Shown here in pieces: positions 16,267 through 26,585 of a DNA stretch of 64,000 nt. The translations under genes were made by a program, and so were the position numbers. The notes under the pieces are model-generated. The model saw only the letters and a program-made list of their open reading frames with translations, was not told where the DNA came from and did no database searches. Position 1 is the first letter of the stretch, and every line of letters starts with the position of its first letter. Location of the stretch: NCBI GenBank assembly GCA_901456055.1, contig CABDWT010000004.1, forward strand, positions 682,001 to 746,000. Direction: 5' to 3'. The DNA is from Phytobacter ursingii. Lineage in GTDB: Bacteria; Pseudomonadota; Gammaproteobacteria; Enterobacterales; Enterobacteriaceae.

Positions 16267-17676
16267 ATGCTTGGCAGTAATACTTTCCCTATGGATGCTT
16301 TTCCACCGACAATAAGGAATGCCATTTATGAAGTACAGACGCAAACACAGGCACCAATTTCTTTAATTGCTGCATCTGCCCTTGGGGTTATTTCACTTGT
16401 TTGTCAAAACCGCATTGATGTGTGTAGGCTGGAGAACCTTCGTAGTTCCACATCTCTTTTTTTATTAACGTTAGCCGAATCTGGGGAGCGAAAGAGTACA
16501 GTTGATAAACTTCTATTAAAACCATTATATCAGCTCGAGGAAAGTCACTATGAACGCTATTTACGGGAAGTGTCTGCGTATCATGTTGAGATGGAGACTG
16601 TTCAGAGTAAGAAGAAAGCATTACTATCAAAGATGAAATCTGAAATTCGCCGTGGTAAGGATGTTTCAGATACGGAAGAAGAGATTAAACAGTTGCTTTT
16701 CTCCTGCCCATCAGCACCAACAAGGTACAAATTGATATTTAATGACGCAACTCCTGCAGCTATAAAAAACTACCTGAATGGTCCTTGGCGCTCTGTTGGC
16801 ATCATGTCTGACGAGGCTGGAACCATATTTAATGGTTATGGTTTGAATGAGCTTCCATTTATTAACAAGCTGTGGGATGGTTCGACATTCTCCGTAGAAA
16901 GAAAAAATTCACCTGAGTTATTAATTCGGGATGCCCGACTGACTCTTTCTTTGATGGTTCAACCTGAAGTATTTAGGGGATATCTTGAACGTAAAGGAGA
17001 TATGGCAAAGGGTATTGGTTTTTTTGCCCGTTGTCTGGTTTGTCAACCCATCTCAACACAAGGGGGAAGGCAGATAACCAGTCCCGCCGTATCTACGGAA
17101 CATTTACCCGAGTTTCATAAAAGATTGATGGAAATTGTAAACAATAGCATCTCCTTTAATGGTAAAACTGAACGGATTTGCCTGCGTTTTAGTTCTGAAG
17201 CTGAACAACGATGGATTGTATTCTATAACAAGGTTGAGTCGCAAATGGGGTTTCTTGGTTTTCTGTCAGATTTTAAAGATTATGCATCTAAAGTTGCAGA
17301 GAATATGGCAAGAATTGCTGCGTTGCTACATTACTTCCATTATGGTGAAGGTGATATTTCTTTAGGTGCAGTTGAAGCTGCTGTAAAAATAAGTGCATGG
17401 TATGCTGAAGAATATGTACAACTATTCTCTAAACGTGAAGAGTTTGTACTCGTAAGTTCAGAAGCAGATGAACTATTGGTCTGGATTAAAAGTCATTGTT
17501 TTCAGTGTGTTGTGCCGTACATCAGAAAAAACACTATCTTGCAATATGGTCCGAACCGGTTCAGAAACCGGAGTAAATTGAATGAACTGCTCAGTACTCT
17601 TTACTCGCAAAATAAAGTACAAACATGGCAAAGAGGAAAAACAATTTTCATTCAACCTGTTGATGGTTTTATATAA
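16267..17676 (+). CDS. yfjI: DUF3987 protein (YfjI-like), island replication/maintenance
   Basis: A 469-aa protein with an ATPase-like P-loop region near residues 72-85 (ESGERKSTVDKLL) and motifs typical of DUF3987/YfjI: MSDEAGTIFNGYG, FINKLWDGSTFSVER, SLMVQPEVFRGYL and GFFARCLVCQP. YfjI is found in CP4-57 and related satellites and is thought to act in replication or gene control of the element. TGGAGG precedes ATG 16267 by 7 nt. It probably works with the iteron-like repeats about 0.5 kb upstream. Confidence 0.85.
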   Translation: MLGSNTFPMDAFPPTIRNAIYEVQTQTQAPISLIAASALGVISLVCQNRIDVCRLENLRSSTSLFLLTLAESGERKSTVDKLLLKPLYQLEESHYERYLREVSAYHVEMETVQSKKKALLSKMKSEIRRGKDVSDTEEEIKQLLFSCPSAPTRYKLIFNDATPAAIKNYLNGPWRSVGIMSDEAGTIFNGYGLNELPFINKLWDGSTFSVERKNSPELLIRDARLTLSLMVQPEVFRGYLERKGDMAKGIGFFARCLVCQPISTQGGRQITSPAVSTEHLPEFHKRLMEIVNNSISFNGKTERICLRFSSEAEQRWIVFYNKVESQMGFLGFLSDFKDYASKVAENMARIAALLHYFHYGEGDISLGAVEAAVKISAWYAEEYVQLFSKREEFVLVSSEADELLVWIKSHCFQCVVPYIRKNTILQYGPNRFRNRSKLNELLSTLYSQNKVQTWQRGKTIFIQPVDGFI

Positions 17677-17927
17677 CGAATGGTCCAAAGATACAGTGAG
17701 AACATTATTTTTATCAAGAAGTTGTCATTGCAACTAATTACAGAGTTACTTTTAATCAGTCATTGCAGGCTGTATCTATTATTTTTCTGAAAAATAATGT
17801 CGGATAGTTATTATATTAGGCTATCGGTTTTCATATATTCCGATAGTCATGATTTCAGTATATCAATCACGCTAATAAACCATATGCAGCAATGCGATGA
17901 CTACTATCCATCAAGGTGTAAATTATT

Positions 17928-18551
17928 ATGAATCTCTACGAGAGCGAGTTTGGAAGTCATGTTAAATCATACAAAGAAAGAATTATTGAAGTTATTAACA
18001 GAGCTGTTAAAGAACACAACCGTACACTGGCAATACGGGTGGATCTCCATGACCCAGTTATTTTGGATAATGGTGATACCATTTCCTGTATCGCTAATAC
18101 TGATTCAGGTTCAATATCAAGGTTTACCAATTCACTGAAAGCTAAACTGGCAGCAGATGAGCAGCGTAAACGTAAAGAAGATAAGCGGGTGCATCAGAAT
18201 ACGCTCCGCTATGCATGGGTGAGGGAGTTTACCAAGAATGGCAAACGCCATTTTCATGTATTTCTTTTTCTAAACAAGGATGCTTACTATCACTTGGGGG
18301 ATTATAATCTGGAGCAGGGTACTCTGCGAACAATGATAATGATTGCTTGGAGCAGTGCATTAAATCTGGAACCAGAAGATGGGCCGGGTCTGGTACATTT
18401 CCCTGATAATGGTAAATATGTTTTGAATCGTGATGATATTCTAAATGGTGTCTATCCGAGTGACTTATTGAATCGAATAGATTACCTCACCAAAACTAAG
18501 AGCAAGGTCTTTGGTGATTGTGAACGTAACTTTGGATGTAGCCGAGTATAA
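17928..18551 (+). CDS. yfjJ: Inovirus Gp2 / YfjJ-family protein
   Basis: A 207-aa protein of the inovirus Gp2 family, which resembles rolling-circle initiators. It has the conserved segment RYAWVREFTKNGKRHFHVFLFLNKDAYYHLG containing the HxH-like metal motif (HFHVF). The end has the expected SDLLNRIDYLTKTKSK. In CP4-57 it follows yfjI, as here. The ribosome site (AAGGTG) is modest. A role in replication of the excised island is inferred. Confidence 0.85.
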   Translation: MNLYESEFGSHVKSYKERIIEVINRAVKEHNRTLAIRVDLHDPVILDNGDTISCIANTDSGSISRFTNSLKAKLAADEQRKRKEDKRVHQNTLRYAWVREFTKNGKRHFHVFLFLNKDAYYHLGDYNLEQGTLRTMIMIAWSSALNLEPEDGPGLVHFPDNGKYVLNRDDILNGVYPSDLLNRIDYLTKTKSKVFGDCERNFGCSRV

Positions 18552-19281
18552 CTTTTTTAAGAAGAAGGCTTTTCATATGGATAGAAAGGCCTAAATAACT
18601 TTGTAGGTTATCGCCTTACAGTATATTCGCTATTAATGGTCAAGGCAGAATGACTTTAATAAACTTATAGCAAATAGTTTCGATCTTTATTGATACTCCC
18701 AAAAAGTAAGTCCGGCATGAGGCCTGTTTCTTGAATGTTTTTTGACACGCTGTCTTTTGAAGGTTCAGAAATTATTTGTATTGCCATGTTCCTAATTGTA
18801 GAGGAAGAGGGGGAACTTCGTGGAAGTAGAACTTCCAGAAGGTACCCCATGACTTTTCCATTAATAGATAATGAATATGTTCCTGCTTTGTGGTCCACAT
18901 TCCTGATGTAAATAAGTGGTCCGATGCCTATATTTTCTGCCTCAGACTCATTTTTAATTTAAGGTAGGTACACTGGGATTGACAACTTCTCATCATTTAA
19001 TGTCAGCGTGATCTACTGGTTGAGCTGAGCACCGTCTCTGCATCTATTATGTTGTTTTTACGTTTAAGAAAATTAAACGTCTTTCCTTTATCTCTAAATT
19101 AAACTTCTAATGAAGTGGAAGCGTTCAACACAATTCTCATCCGGGGTGTTCATTACAACTAGCAGGATGGTTAAAATGACTTCCCCGGCATTATTAATGA
19201 ATAAAAATCCTTCAGAATCTACCACAACACCTCGTTTCTAATTACGGTGCAATTTTACTGGTATCCTACTGATATTAGAAT
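18552..19281. other. Intergenic region with a weak minus-strand ORF
   Basis: About 730 bp separate the Gp2-like gene from the convergent IetS gene. A minus-strand frame 18665-18957 reads ...IGPLIYIRNVDHKAGTYSLSINGKVMGYLLEVLLP..., but has only a GTG at 18898 and a stop just upstream. I treat it as a gene fragment. Nothing else stands out. Confidence 0.35.
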
Positions 19282-21894
19282 TTAATTTTGAATCCGCTGC
19301 TGTGCATCAACTACCAGCCCCTGCTTGACTTCTTCATATATCGGCAAATCACTACTTGGCGCATCCAGTGTTACAATCAAGGCATAAGGAACAGAAAGTT
19401 TTTTATCTTTCTTACGGCTAACGCAACTGACTTTTATTCCCATGGTGTCCCCGCTGGTAAAGTTAGCAGCATCAGCACCTCTTCTAACTTCATGGAAGAC
19501 CGTACCGTTCATCGTGTAATGCTGGTAATAGTCGCAGTTGTTGGCATTTATGGTGCCGAACACTGGTGTTGCCCAAAGTTGCGCATCACGGTAATCATGA
19601 TGCAAATGATCAACCGGGGAATGCCATGCCAGCGTAACAATCAGTCTTCGTTTTAGGGTATTAGCAGACAGGCACGCGGGAAGAGGAAAATAATAGTCCT
19701 GCCCTTCATCATGTTTGATAATATTGGTGTAGATCAGTGTGGCCTGATTATCCAGACAAGCATGGATTCGGAGCTCATTCACCACACCATATCCCATAAA
19801 CTGTGTCAGTTCAGATTTAAAATAACTTTTATTATCATTGGTCCTGAAATAGCGTTCAAGTACTGATTTTGCTAATTCACCCTGTTCAGCTCCGTGTAAA
19901 ATTAAGGCCTTGAGAATAACGGCCTCCGGCGCTTTAGACAAAGCTCCATTGTCTGAGAACTCTTTCATATCTCTGACGGTTTCATACAGCATTGCCAGGC
20001 GCCGGGTTGCTAGTGCTGCTGCATTACTGGTTCCGGATGTATAACCATAACCACTGAGTTCTCCGGGGTTTGGAGAAGGTAAAGCGACTTTCATTCCAGG
20101 TCCCAGCCTATTGCTACGGTTGAGATCCAGCGTAATTTCTTTCATTACCTCAAAGGTTTTATTCAAAAAGGTTTGCCGTCCACCAGGCATCAGAATTTCT
20201 GGTTTCACAGACCTGTTTTTGCCAAACGTGATTGGGTTCAATGGGCTGAAAAGTCCGGGGGTGACAAAGAGGTCAATCTGATTGGGAGCAAGTGCATCCC
20301 GATAACCATCAGCGTGAACAGCTCCGACGGTGAGGGCATTAACTGACTCGGCAGGGGAATAGAGTCGTCTCACTGGGCGCATCTTTTCAATGGCTCTCAG
20401 GGAATGCTCTTCCTTTTGAACTGGCGTCAGTCCTGCAAATTCCTTCTCACGTATCCCCTCAAGAAAGACTTTTTGATCATTATTACCAGCACTGACAACA
20501 AACAGTACGTTGTAGGTTACTGCCAGCCAATCAAGCATACGGGCCAGTGGACTCATTTGAACATCAAAAGCCCGTGCTCGGTCGCCAATTGAAAAGTTAA
20601 TGATAACGACCTCAGGAGCCGTTGGCTCGTTTTCAGCATCCCCTTTTTTCATGCGTAACACAGCACGGTGAACAAGATCCGTTGGTAGAACAAATGAAGG
20701 AATTTGTTCCTGTCTCGGGCCACTACGTTGTTCTCGCTCTGGAGCCATAACGGGCCTGACATACAGTGGACGAAACAGGGAACCTTCCTCAGGATTATTA
20801 AGATCGCCATGCAGAATCAAGGATGCCATAGCTGTCCCGTGCATGTGTTCCTGAGGAGAACGGTACAGAGAATCAAATTCATCAGGATCATCAATGATCA
20901 GGCGACCTCTCAGTGCTTCGTGATTCGAGAGAGGAACACCGTCCAGCAGCGCAACAACAGGCAAGTTGTCACCAAAATCTTCTGCTGGCTCAACTTCCCC
21001 AGGCAAGGATAAAAGCGCCTCGTCCTCCGGTATGGTGACGTTGCACTGACCCAGAGGGCGGAAAAACATGATGTCATCACAGCGCATCAATTCTATGGAT
21101 GTGCCACCTGCGGCGATAATGTCACTGACCTGGCTGATAGGTAGCTGGCCGACAAGGGTATGGTAATGAATACCAGCGTGAAAGTAAGGATAGGATATAT
21201 GTCCGCCGCACTGTCTTATGAGGCGCTCGATACGATCCTGAGCCTGCTGACGCTCCACTGGATTGTCTCGGTACCAAAGTTCGATTTCAAAAGGGATATC
21301 ATAATCATCACCCTGTTCAGCCTCACGAATTCGTTCTTGCCAGTCTTCAAGCAGGAAAGTATTTGCCAACCTGTCTTTTGTATCCCAGAAACGAATGTCT
21401 TTAAGCTGTTCAAAGGCGTGAATAAGAGGAGCATGTCCCCTTTCCAGAATTTTTTTATCTCTGAATTTCTTCCAGATACTATAAAGTTTATCAAGGCCAT
21501 CTTTATTGCTCATCGTAAGGTAAGCAATTTTAGTTAAAGGTTTACGAACGCCATGACTATCGGTCGCATAAAACTCATCATCCTGATACTTCCGGTCCAG
21601 AATGACCGAGGTCATGAATTCGAACCCTTCAACTTTAGAGAGCCTTTTAGCCAGATTTTGAGGATCCCCGGCAATTTCAAGGACCAGAACTTTTTCTGGA
21701 GTCAGGCCATCTGCTGTTTCAGACAGCCGAATATGCTCAGCAAACTTTTGCCGTAGTGCGTCAATTTTTGGAAAAAAAACATCGGATTGCTTATCAAAAC
21801 CAGGATGTGTGATCGGTGGGGAGCCACCTCTTAATTTACCTTTTTCTCCGTCAACATCTGGTTTATTAAATACAAGAATGGGATTCAAAGCCAT
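19282..21894 (-). CDS. ietS: Subtilisin-like serine protease, IetS (IetAS defence)
   Basis: An 870-aa S8-family peptidase. The catalytic triad is visible as Asp318 (VALLDGVPL), His352 (HMHGTAMAS) and Ser623 (SGTSNAAA), with the oxyanion Asn471 in SAGNND. A 300-residue N-terminal extension precedes the protease domain, and a beta-rich domain follows it. There is no signal peptide, so it acts in the cytoplasm. It lies 25 bp downstream of an AAA+ ATPase gene. This protease/ATPase pair is IetAS, first described from Agrobacterium plasmids and later reported as an antiphage system. An AGGGAAA site supports the ATG. Confidence 0.85.
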   Translation of the reverse strand: MALNPILVFNKPDVDGEKGKLRGGSPPITHPGFDKQSDVFFPKIDALRQKFAEHIRLSETADGLTPEKVLVLEIAGDPQNLAKRLSKVEGFEFMTSVILDRKYQDDEFYATDSHGVRKPLTKIAYLTMSNKDGLDKLYSIWKKFRDKKILERGHAPLIHAFEQLKDIRFWDTKDRLANTFLLEDWQERIREAEQGDDYDIPFEIELWYRDNPVERQQAQDRIERLIRQCGGHISYPYFHAGIHYHTLVGQLPISQVSDIIAAGGTSIELMRCDDIMFFRPLGQCNVTIPEDEALLSLPGEVEPAEDFGDNLPVVALLDGVPLSNHEALRGRLIIDDPDEFDSLYRSPQEHMHGTAMASLILHGDLNNPEEGSLFRPLYVRPVMAPEREQRSGPRQEQIPSFVLPTDLVHRAVLRMKKGDAENEPTAPEVVIINFSIGDRARAFDVQMSPLARMLDWLAVTYNVLFVVSAGNNDQKVFLEGIREKEFAGLTPVQKEEHSLRAIEKMRPVRRLYSPAESVNALTVGAVHADGYRDALAPNQIDLFVTPGLFSPLNPITFGKNRSVKPEILMPGGRQTFLNKTFEVMKEITLDLNRSNRLGPGMKVALPSPNPGELSGYGYTSGTSNAAALATRRLAMLYETVRDMKEFSDNGALSKAPEAVILKALILHGAEQGELAKSVLERYFRTNDNKSYFKSELTQFMGYGVVNELRIHACLDNQATLIYTNIIKHDEGQDYYFPLPACLSANTLKRRLIVTLAWHSPVDHLHHDYRDAQLWATPVFGTINANNCDYYQHYTMNGTVFHEVRRGADAANFTSGDTMGIKVSCVSRKKDKKLSVPYALIVTLDAPSSDLPIYEEVKQGLVVDAQQRIQN

Positions 21895-21919
21895 ATCCGT
21901 ATTTCCCTATTAGGTTGCA

Positions 21920-22891
21920 TTATTTTTCCGGTTTGTAGCGTGTTATCCAATATTTTAGACAGTGATTAGTAATATCTTTAATTTTATTATCGCTGTGAGG
22001 TAGTCCAAGAACGTATTTGCGCTGAACATCCAAGCCAAACTCTTCCAATTCGGCAAAACTCAGACCAGCAAGTTTTGCTGCAAGTGTTGATGGGGTGTAA
22101 CCCAATGAGTGACCGATCCGTGACTCAAATTTCTTGAACCATTTTTCTGCCATTATTTTGGTAGGAGACGGAATTGTGACCTGAACCTGAAAACGACGCC
22201 AAATAGCTCTGTCTAACATTGATTCGTGGTTAGTGGCACCAATAACAACGACATGGCTCGGTAGCATATCAATCTGTTTGAGCAACGAATTGACTACTCG
22301 TTTCATCTCACCGTTATCGTTGGCATCCTCGCGCTCTTTGCCAATAGCATCGAATTCATCAAAGAAAACCACACAGCGCTGAGTTTTGATGAAGTCGAAG
22401 AGCTTATCGATTTGTTGAGCGGTTTGCCCTAGGTAACTGGTAATGATACCTTCATACTTGACGGTAAAGAAAGGCACGGAAAGATGGTTCGCCAGTGCCT
22501 CTGCAAGCGTTGTTTTACCGTTACCAGGTGCACCACAAAATAGTAGTTTATGGCGGGGCTCCAGATTAAATGAACGTAGCAGATCACGGCGAGCATGTTC
22601 TTCAATGACTTCACTGATGAGGTTGATCACCTCATCCGGCAGTACCAAGTCCGACAACACCCTCTGCGGCTGAATTTCGTAAAACGCATTTTGTAAGGAT
22701 TCATCCCGCGTGAAACGACGTTCTTCAACACTAGGTGTTGCCGTAAGAAGTGTTTTGAGTTTGTCAGCAAGAATATGCTGATGGCGTGCCGAAGCCTCAG
22801 CAGCGATGGCCTCTGCTGTTTTTTTAAATCGAGGCAGGTCTCCACGCATACCTGTCTCTACCAGATTAAGAACTAAATCGGCCCGAGCCAT
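21920..22891 (-). CDS. ietA: AAA+ ATPase, IetA (IetAS defence)
   Basis: A 323-aa AAA+ protein. It has Walker A GAPGNGKTT (residues 120-128), Walker B VVFFDEFDAIG (175-184), a sensor-1 like VVVIGATNHESML, and arginine fingers in RAIWRRFQ. I start at ATG 22891 (MARADLVLNL) because GAGGGG stands 6-11 nt before it; the frame is open to 22963 without a ribosome site. It presumably remodels or delivers substrates to the subtilase encoded next. Divergent from a small HTH gene that may control the pair. Confidence 0.85.
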   Translation of the reverse strand: MARADLVLNLVETGMRGDLPRFKKTAEAIAAEASARHQHILADKLKTLLTATPSVEERRFTRDESLQNAFYEIQPQRVLSDLVLPDEVINLISEVIEEHARRDLLRSFNLEPRHKLLFCGAPGNGKTTLAEALANHLSVPFFTVKYEGIITSYLGQTAQQIDKLFDFIKTQRCVVFFDEFDAIGKEREDANDNGEMKRVVNSLLKQIDMLPSHVVVIGATNHESMLDRAIWRRFQVQVTIPSPTKIMAEKWFKKFESRIGHSLGYTPSTLAAKLAGLSFAELEEFGLDVQRKYVLGLPHSDNKIKDITNHCLKYWITRYKPEK

Positions 22892-23023
22892 ACACCACCC
22901 CTCGCTGCACCTGTTGCACAGCATACTTGCACTAAGAATATTATGAATAGCAGTATATATCAATTTGACATTGTAATTCGTTAAAAGAATAATTTATCTC
23001 TCCTAACTTGAAGAAAAATACCT

Positions 23024-23323
23024 ATGCTTGTTCTTAGTGGCTCTGAAATCATTAAACTGGCAATGAATAAAACTGAGTTAAATCAACATGATTTTTCAAT
23101 TCTTATAGGCAGGAGTCAATCTCAGGTTTCTAAATATTTAACAGGAAAAAGCGATATTCCAAGTGATGTAAATATTCAATGTATGAATATTATCAAGAAT
23201 ATAAAACCTGACAAAGACAGCCATATGGAGCTTCTTATCAAGGTAATCCAGTTACAGGGGGATGATAATAAAGCGTTGCGCAGGGTATTGATGGAGCTGA
23301 TCTTGGCCTGGCAGGAAAGATAG
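23024..23323 (+). CDS. Small XRE-type HTH protein
   Basis: A 99-aa protein with a Cro/C1-type helix-turn-helix: LNQHDFSILIGRSQSQVSKYLTGKSDIPSDV. The rest is a helical tail. It is divergent from ietA across 132 bp, the usual position of an autoregulated repressor of a defence operon. The IS5 element lies 140 bp downstream; the HTH gene itself is complete. Confidence 0.75.
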   Translation: MLVLSGSEIIKLAMNKTELNQHDFSILIGRSQSQVSKYLTGKSDIPSDVNIQCMNIIKNIKPDKDSHMELLIKVIQLQGDDNKALRRVLMELILAWQER

Positions 23324-23462
23324 AAGGTCATCGTTGTAGTTAGTGAATTGCTGCTGGTTTAATAGAATCCATGCAGGATGAAGATCCTCTAGTAGATTTT
23401 GACAAGGGTGATCAGTGAGCCAAGCAAAAGAAAAAATGAGGAGCAAATTTTGGTAGTGTTAG

Positions 23463-24657
<1,195 letters not shown>

Positions 24658-24803
24658 TTAGGGATTTTTTCATCAATGTGTAGGTATAATTTACCTCACT
24701 GGATAACCTCCTGTTGAGGCACTCTTTACGATTCTTTAACTTCTGAACTTGGTTGGCTGAGTTCTTTTACGACAATGTTCTGTTGCGTGCAAAGAGCCCA
24801 TGT
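24658..24803. promoter_or_regulatory. Upstream region of the caspase-hydrolase pair, adjoining IS5
   Basis: AT-rich 146 bp between the right end of IS5 and the caspase-like start. It must hold the native promoter unless IS5 supplies one. A TATAAT-like stretch (TAGGTATAATTTA, about 24682-24694) is visible, consistent with a promoter reading rightward. Confidence 0.4.
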
Positions 24804-26585
24804 ATGAGCGTAAATAATCAAATGATTAAAATTTGTCTTACAATTGGTGTTTCTAAAACAGAAAGGCTTGATTTGCTTCCTGGTGCACTTACCGCCGCAG
24901 ATGAAGTTTATAATTGGGCTCAGCGATCAGGGTACATTACAGAAAAGATCACGGATGAAAATGAACCGGTAACAATAGCGAGGATTAAGAGCGTCCTTGA
25001 GTCATTGCTTTGTGCTAATGAGTATATCGAACATCTTGTTCTGCATTTTGCTGGGCATGGTTATCGAACTGGTGCTGAACAGCATGTCTGGTTGCCAAGC
25101 AACTGGTATAACTCAATGCAGGTTATTTCAGTTGAGGGCCTCAAAAGCCAGCTTTATCAGTACAATATCAATAATCTTTCCATTTTCAGCGATGCCTGTC
25201 GCTCATTCCCCGATGCTATACAACAGGAAAATATTGAGACAACACAGGTCTTGGGACGGGGGCGCCGCCCTGCCACTACTATCAAAGTTGATCGATACAA
25301 TGCGTCTCGAGATGGAAGAAATGCTTATATGCTCCCTAGCGATGGAATCTCTCCTCCTCGCTGTATATTTTCATCGGTTCTTTTTGAAGGTATTAATGGG
25401 CATCACGCCGCGTTTGATGTTATCAACCCGGATAGTGTATCCGCTCATTCACTCGAAACCTTTGCCAACAACAGAATGGAGGAAATTGGAGTTCTCTATC
25501 GGCTTGACTGCCAGGCAGATATTATGGTCGCGAGTACGCCTCAAAAGGTAGTGTTTCATGAGAGGGATTTAGCCACTTCGATCGCCTTACCCCAGCCTCA
25601 ATGGCCAGATCCTTTAGCTATCAATAGCCAGGCTGTTTTACTTTCTGGTAAGAAAGTTGTTACGCTTCAGAATGCGTCAATATTTCAAGATAATGTCATG
25701 TGCCTTATGGCTAGGGTATTTGACCATTTCGAATCTGATTACACCATCGATGGTTATTTTCGCAGGCCTAATTTGATTGTGCTAGGGGAAATACCGTTGC
25801 GGGTATGGGCATTAGGTGATTCAGAACGAATTTCGGAGTCAAATTCCTATAGTATGTTTAATGTTGACATCAAGAAAGATGATGTTTCTCAGGTCTTGAT
25901 TGAATTTACCGATGGTTTTGTTGCATCCGCCGTCGTTTATAAGGAGTTATTTACCGTCCTGATTAAGAGTGAAGATGGTATTTCTGGATGGTTCTGTATT
26001 AAATATTTTGAGGATTTTATCCCTTGGCGTGGACAAGCTATTAAAGCTATCTGGGATCTTCAAATGGGGGAACTGGATGCAAGGGAAGTAGATGATCTGG
26101 CAGCTAAATTAAGATCAGGAAAACATGATAACCCAGTGCTGGGGGCCATTTCGAGTTATCTCTATGATTATACTGGTGATATTGACAGTATACGCCGTAT
26201 GGCATATTTTTATTGCAAAAATCGGCAACCTATTCCTTTTGATATAGCACTTATGGGGCATCTCATAGTCACACCCGGGAAATATAAGATTCGTAGCATA
26301 GCTAATGTTCCTGCGGTTCCTGCGCGTGAACTAACAGACGTAATGGAACAATTACCAAAATGGGTAAGCCAAGCTACTGGGGAAACAAGGGGCTTAGTGG
26401 CTGGGTGGTGGCCTTGGTTACGGCAAGGGTGGCAGTTTATCGCCGGACAGTCTGATGAAAATAGTCTATGTGATGTCAGCTTGAAGAGGATCATTCCTCA
26501 TCTGTTGCCGTCTCAATATTCATCATTCAACAAAGTTGGAGCCAAATTGCTGATTGAAAAATTTCATTTGAGGGCTAACTCATGA
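24804..26585 (+). CDS. Caspase-like (C14) protease, putative two-gene defence system
   Basis: A 593-aa protein. Residues 8-140 form a caspase/C14 domain: strand KICLTIGVS, GALTAADEVYNWA, catalytic His85 in LHFAGHGYR and catalytic Cys132 in IFSDACRSFPD. The C-terminal 340 residues are unrecognised and end in a helical part with an aromatic patch (AGWWPWLRQGWQFIAG). No signal peptide. I chose ATG 24804; an ATG at 24822 is also possible. The stop overlaps the start of a hydrolase gene by 4 bp, so the two are made together. The C-terminal region may sense infection or be the part cleaved; this is inference. Confidence 0.75.
   Translation: MSVNNQMIKICLTIGVSKTERLDLLPGALTAADEVYNWAQRSGYITEKITDENEPVTIARIKSVLESLLCANEYIEHLVLHFAGHGYRTGAEQHVWLPSNWYNSMQVISVEGLKSQLYQYNINNLSIFSDACRSFPDAIQQENIETTQVLGRGRRPATTIKVDRYNASRDGRNAYMLPSDGISPPRCIFSSVLFEGINGHHAAFDVINPDSVSAHSLETFANNRMEEIGVLYRLDCQADIMVASTPQKVVFHERDLATSIALPQPQWPDPLAINSQAVLLSGKKVVTLQNASIFQDNVMCLMARVFDHFESDYTIDGYFRRPNLIVLGEIPLRVWALGDSERISESNSYSMFNVDIKKDDVSQVLIEFTDGFVASAVVYKELFTVLIKSEDGISGWFCIKYFEDFIPWRGQAIKAIWDLQMGELDAREVDDLAAKLRSGKHDNPVLGAISSYLYDYTGDIDSIRRMAYFYCKNRQPIPFDIALMGHLIVTPGKYKIRSIANVPAVPARELTDVMEQLPKWVSQATGETRGLVAGWWPWLRQGWQFIAGQSDENSLCDVSLKRIIPHLLPSQYSSFNKVGAKLLIEKFHLRANS

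Noticed and set aside
18665-18898. 77-aa minus-strand frame beyond the Gp2-like gene
   Set aside because: GTG start without a ribosome site, stop just upstream of a slightly longer frame; kept only as a possible remnant in the intergenic entry.
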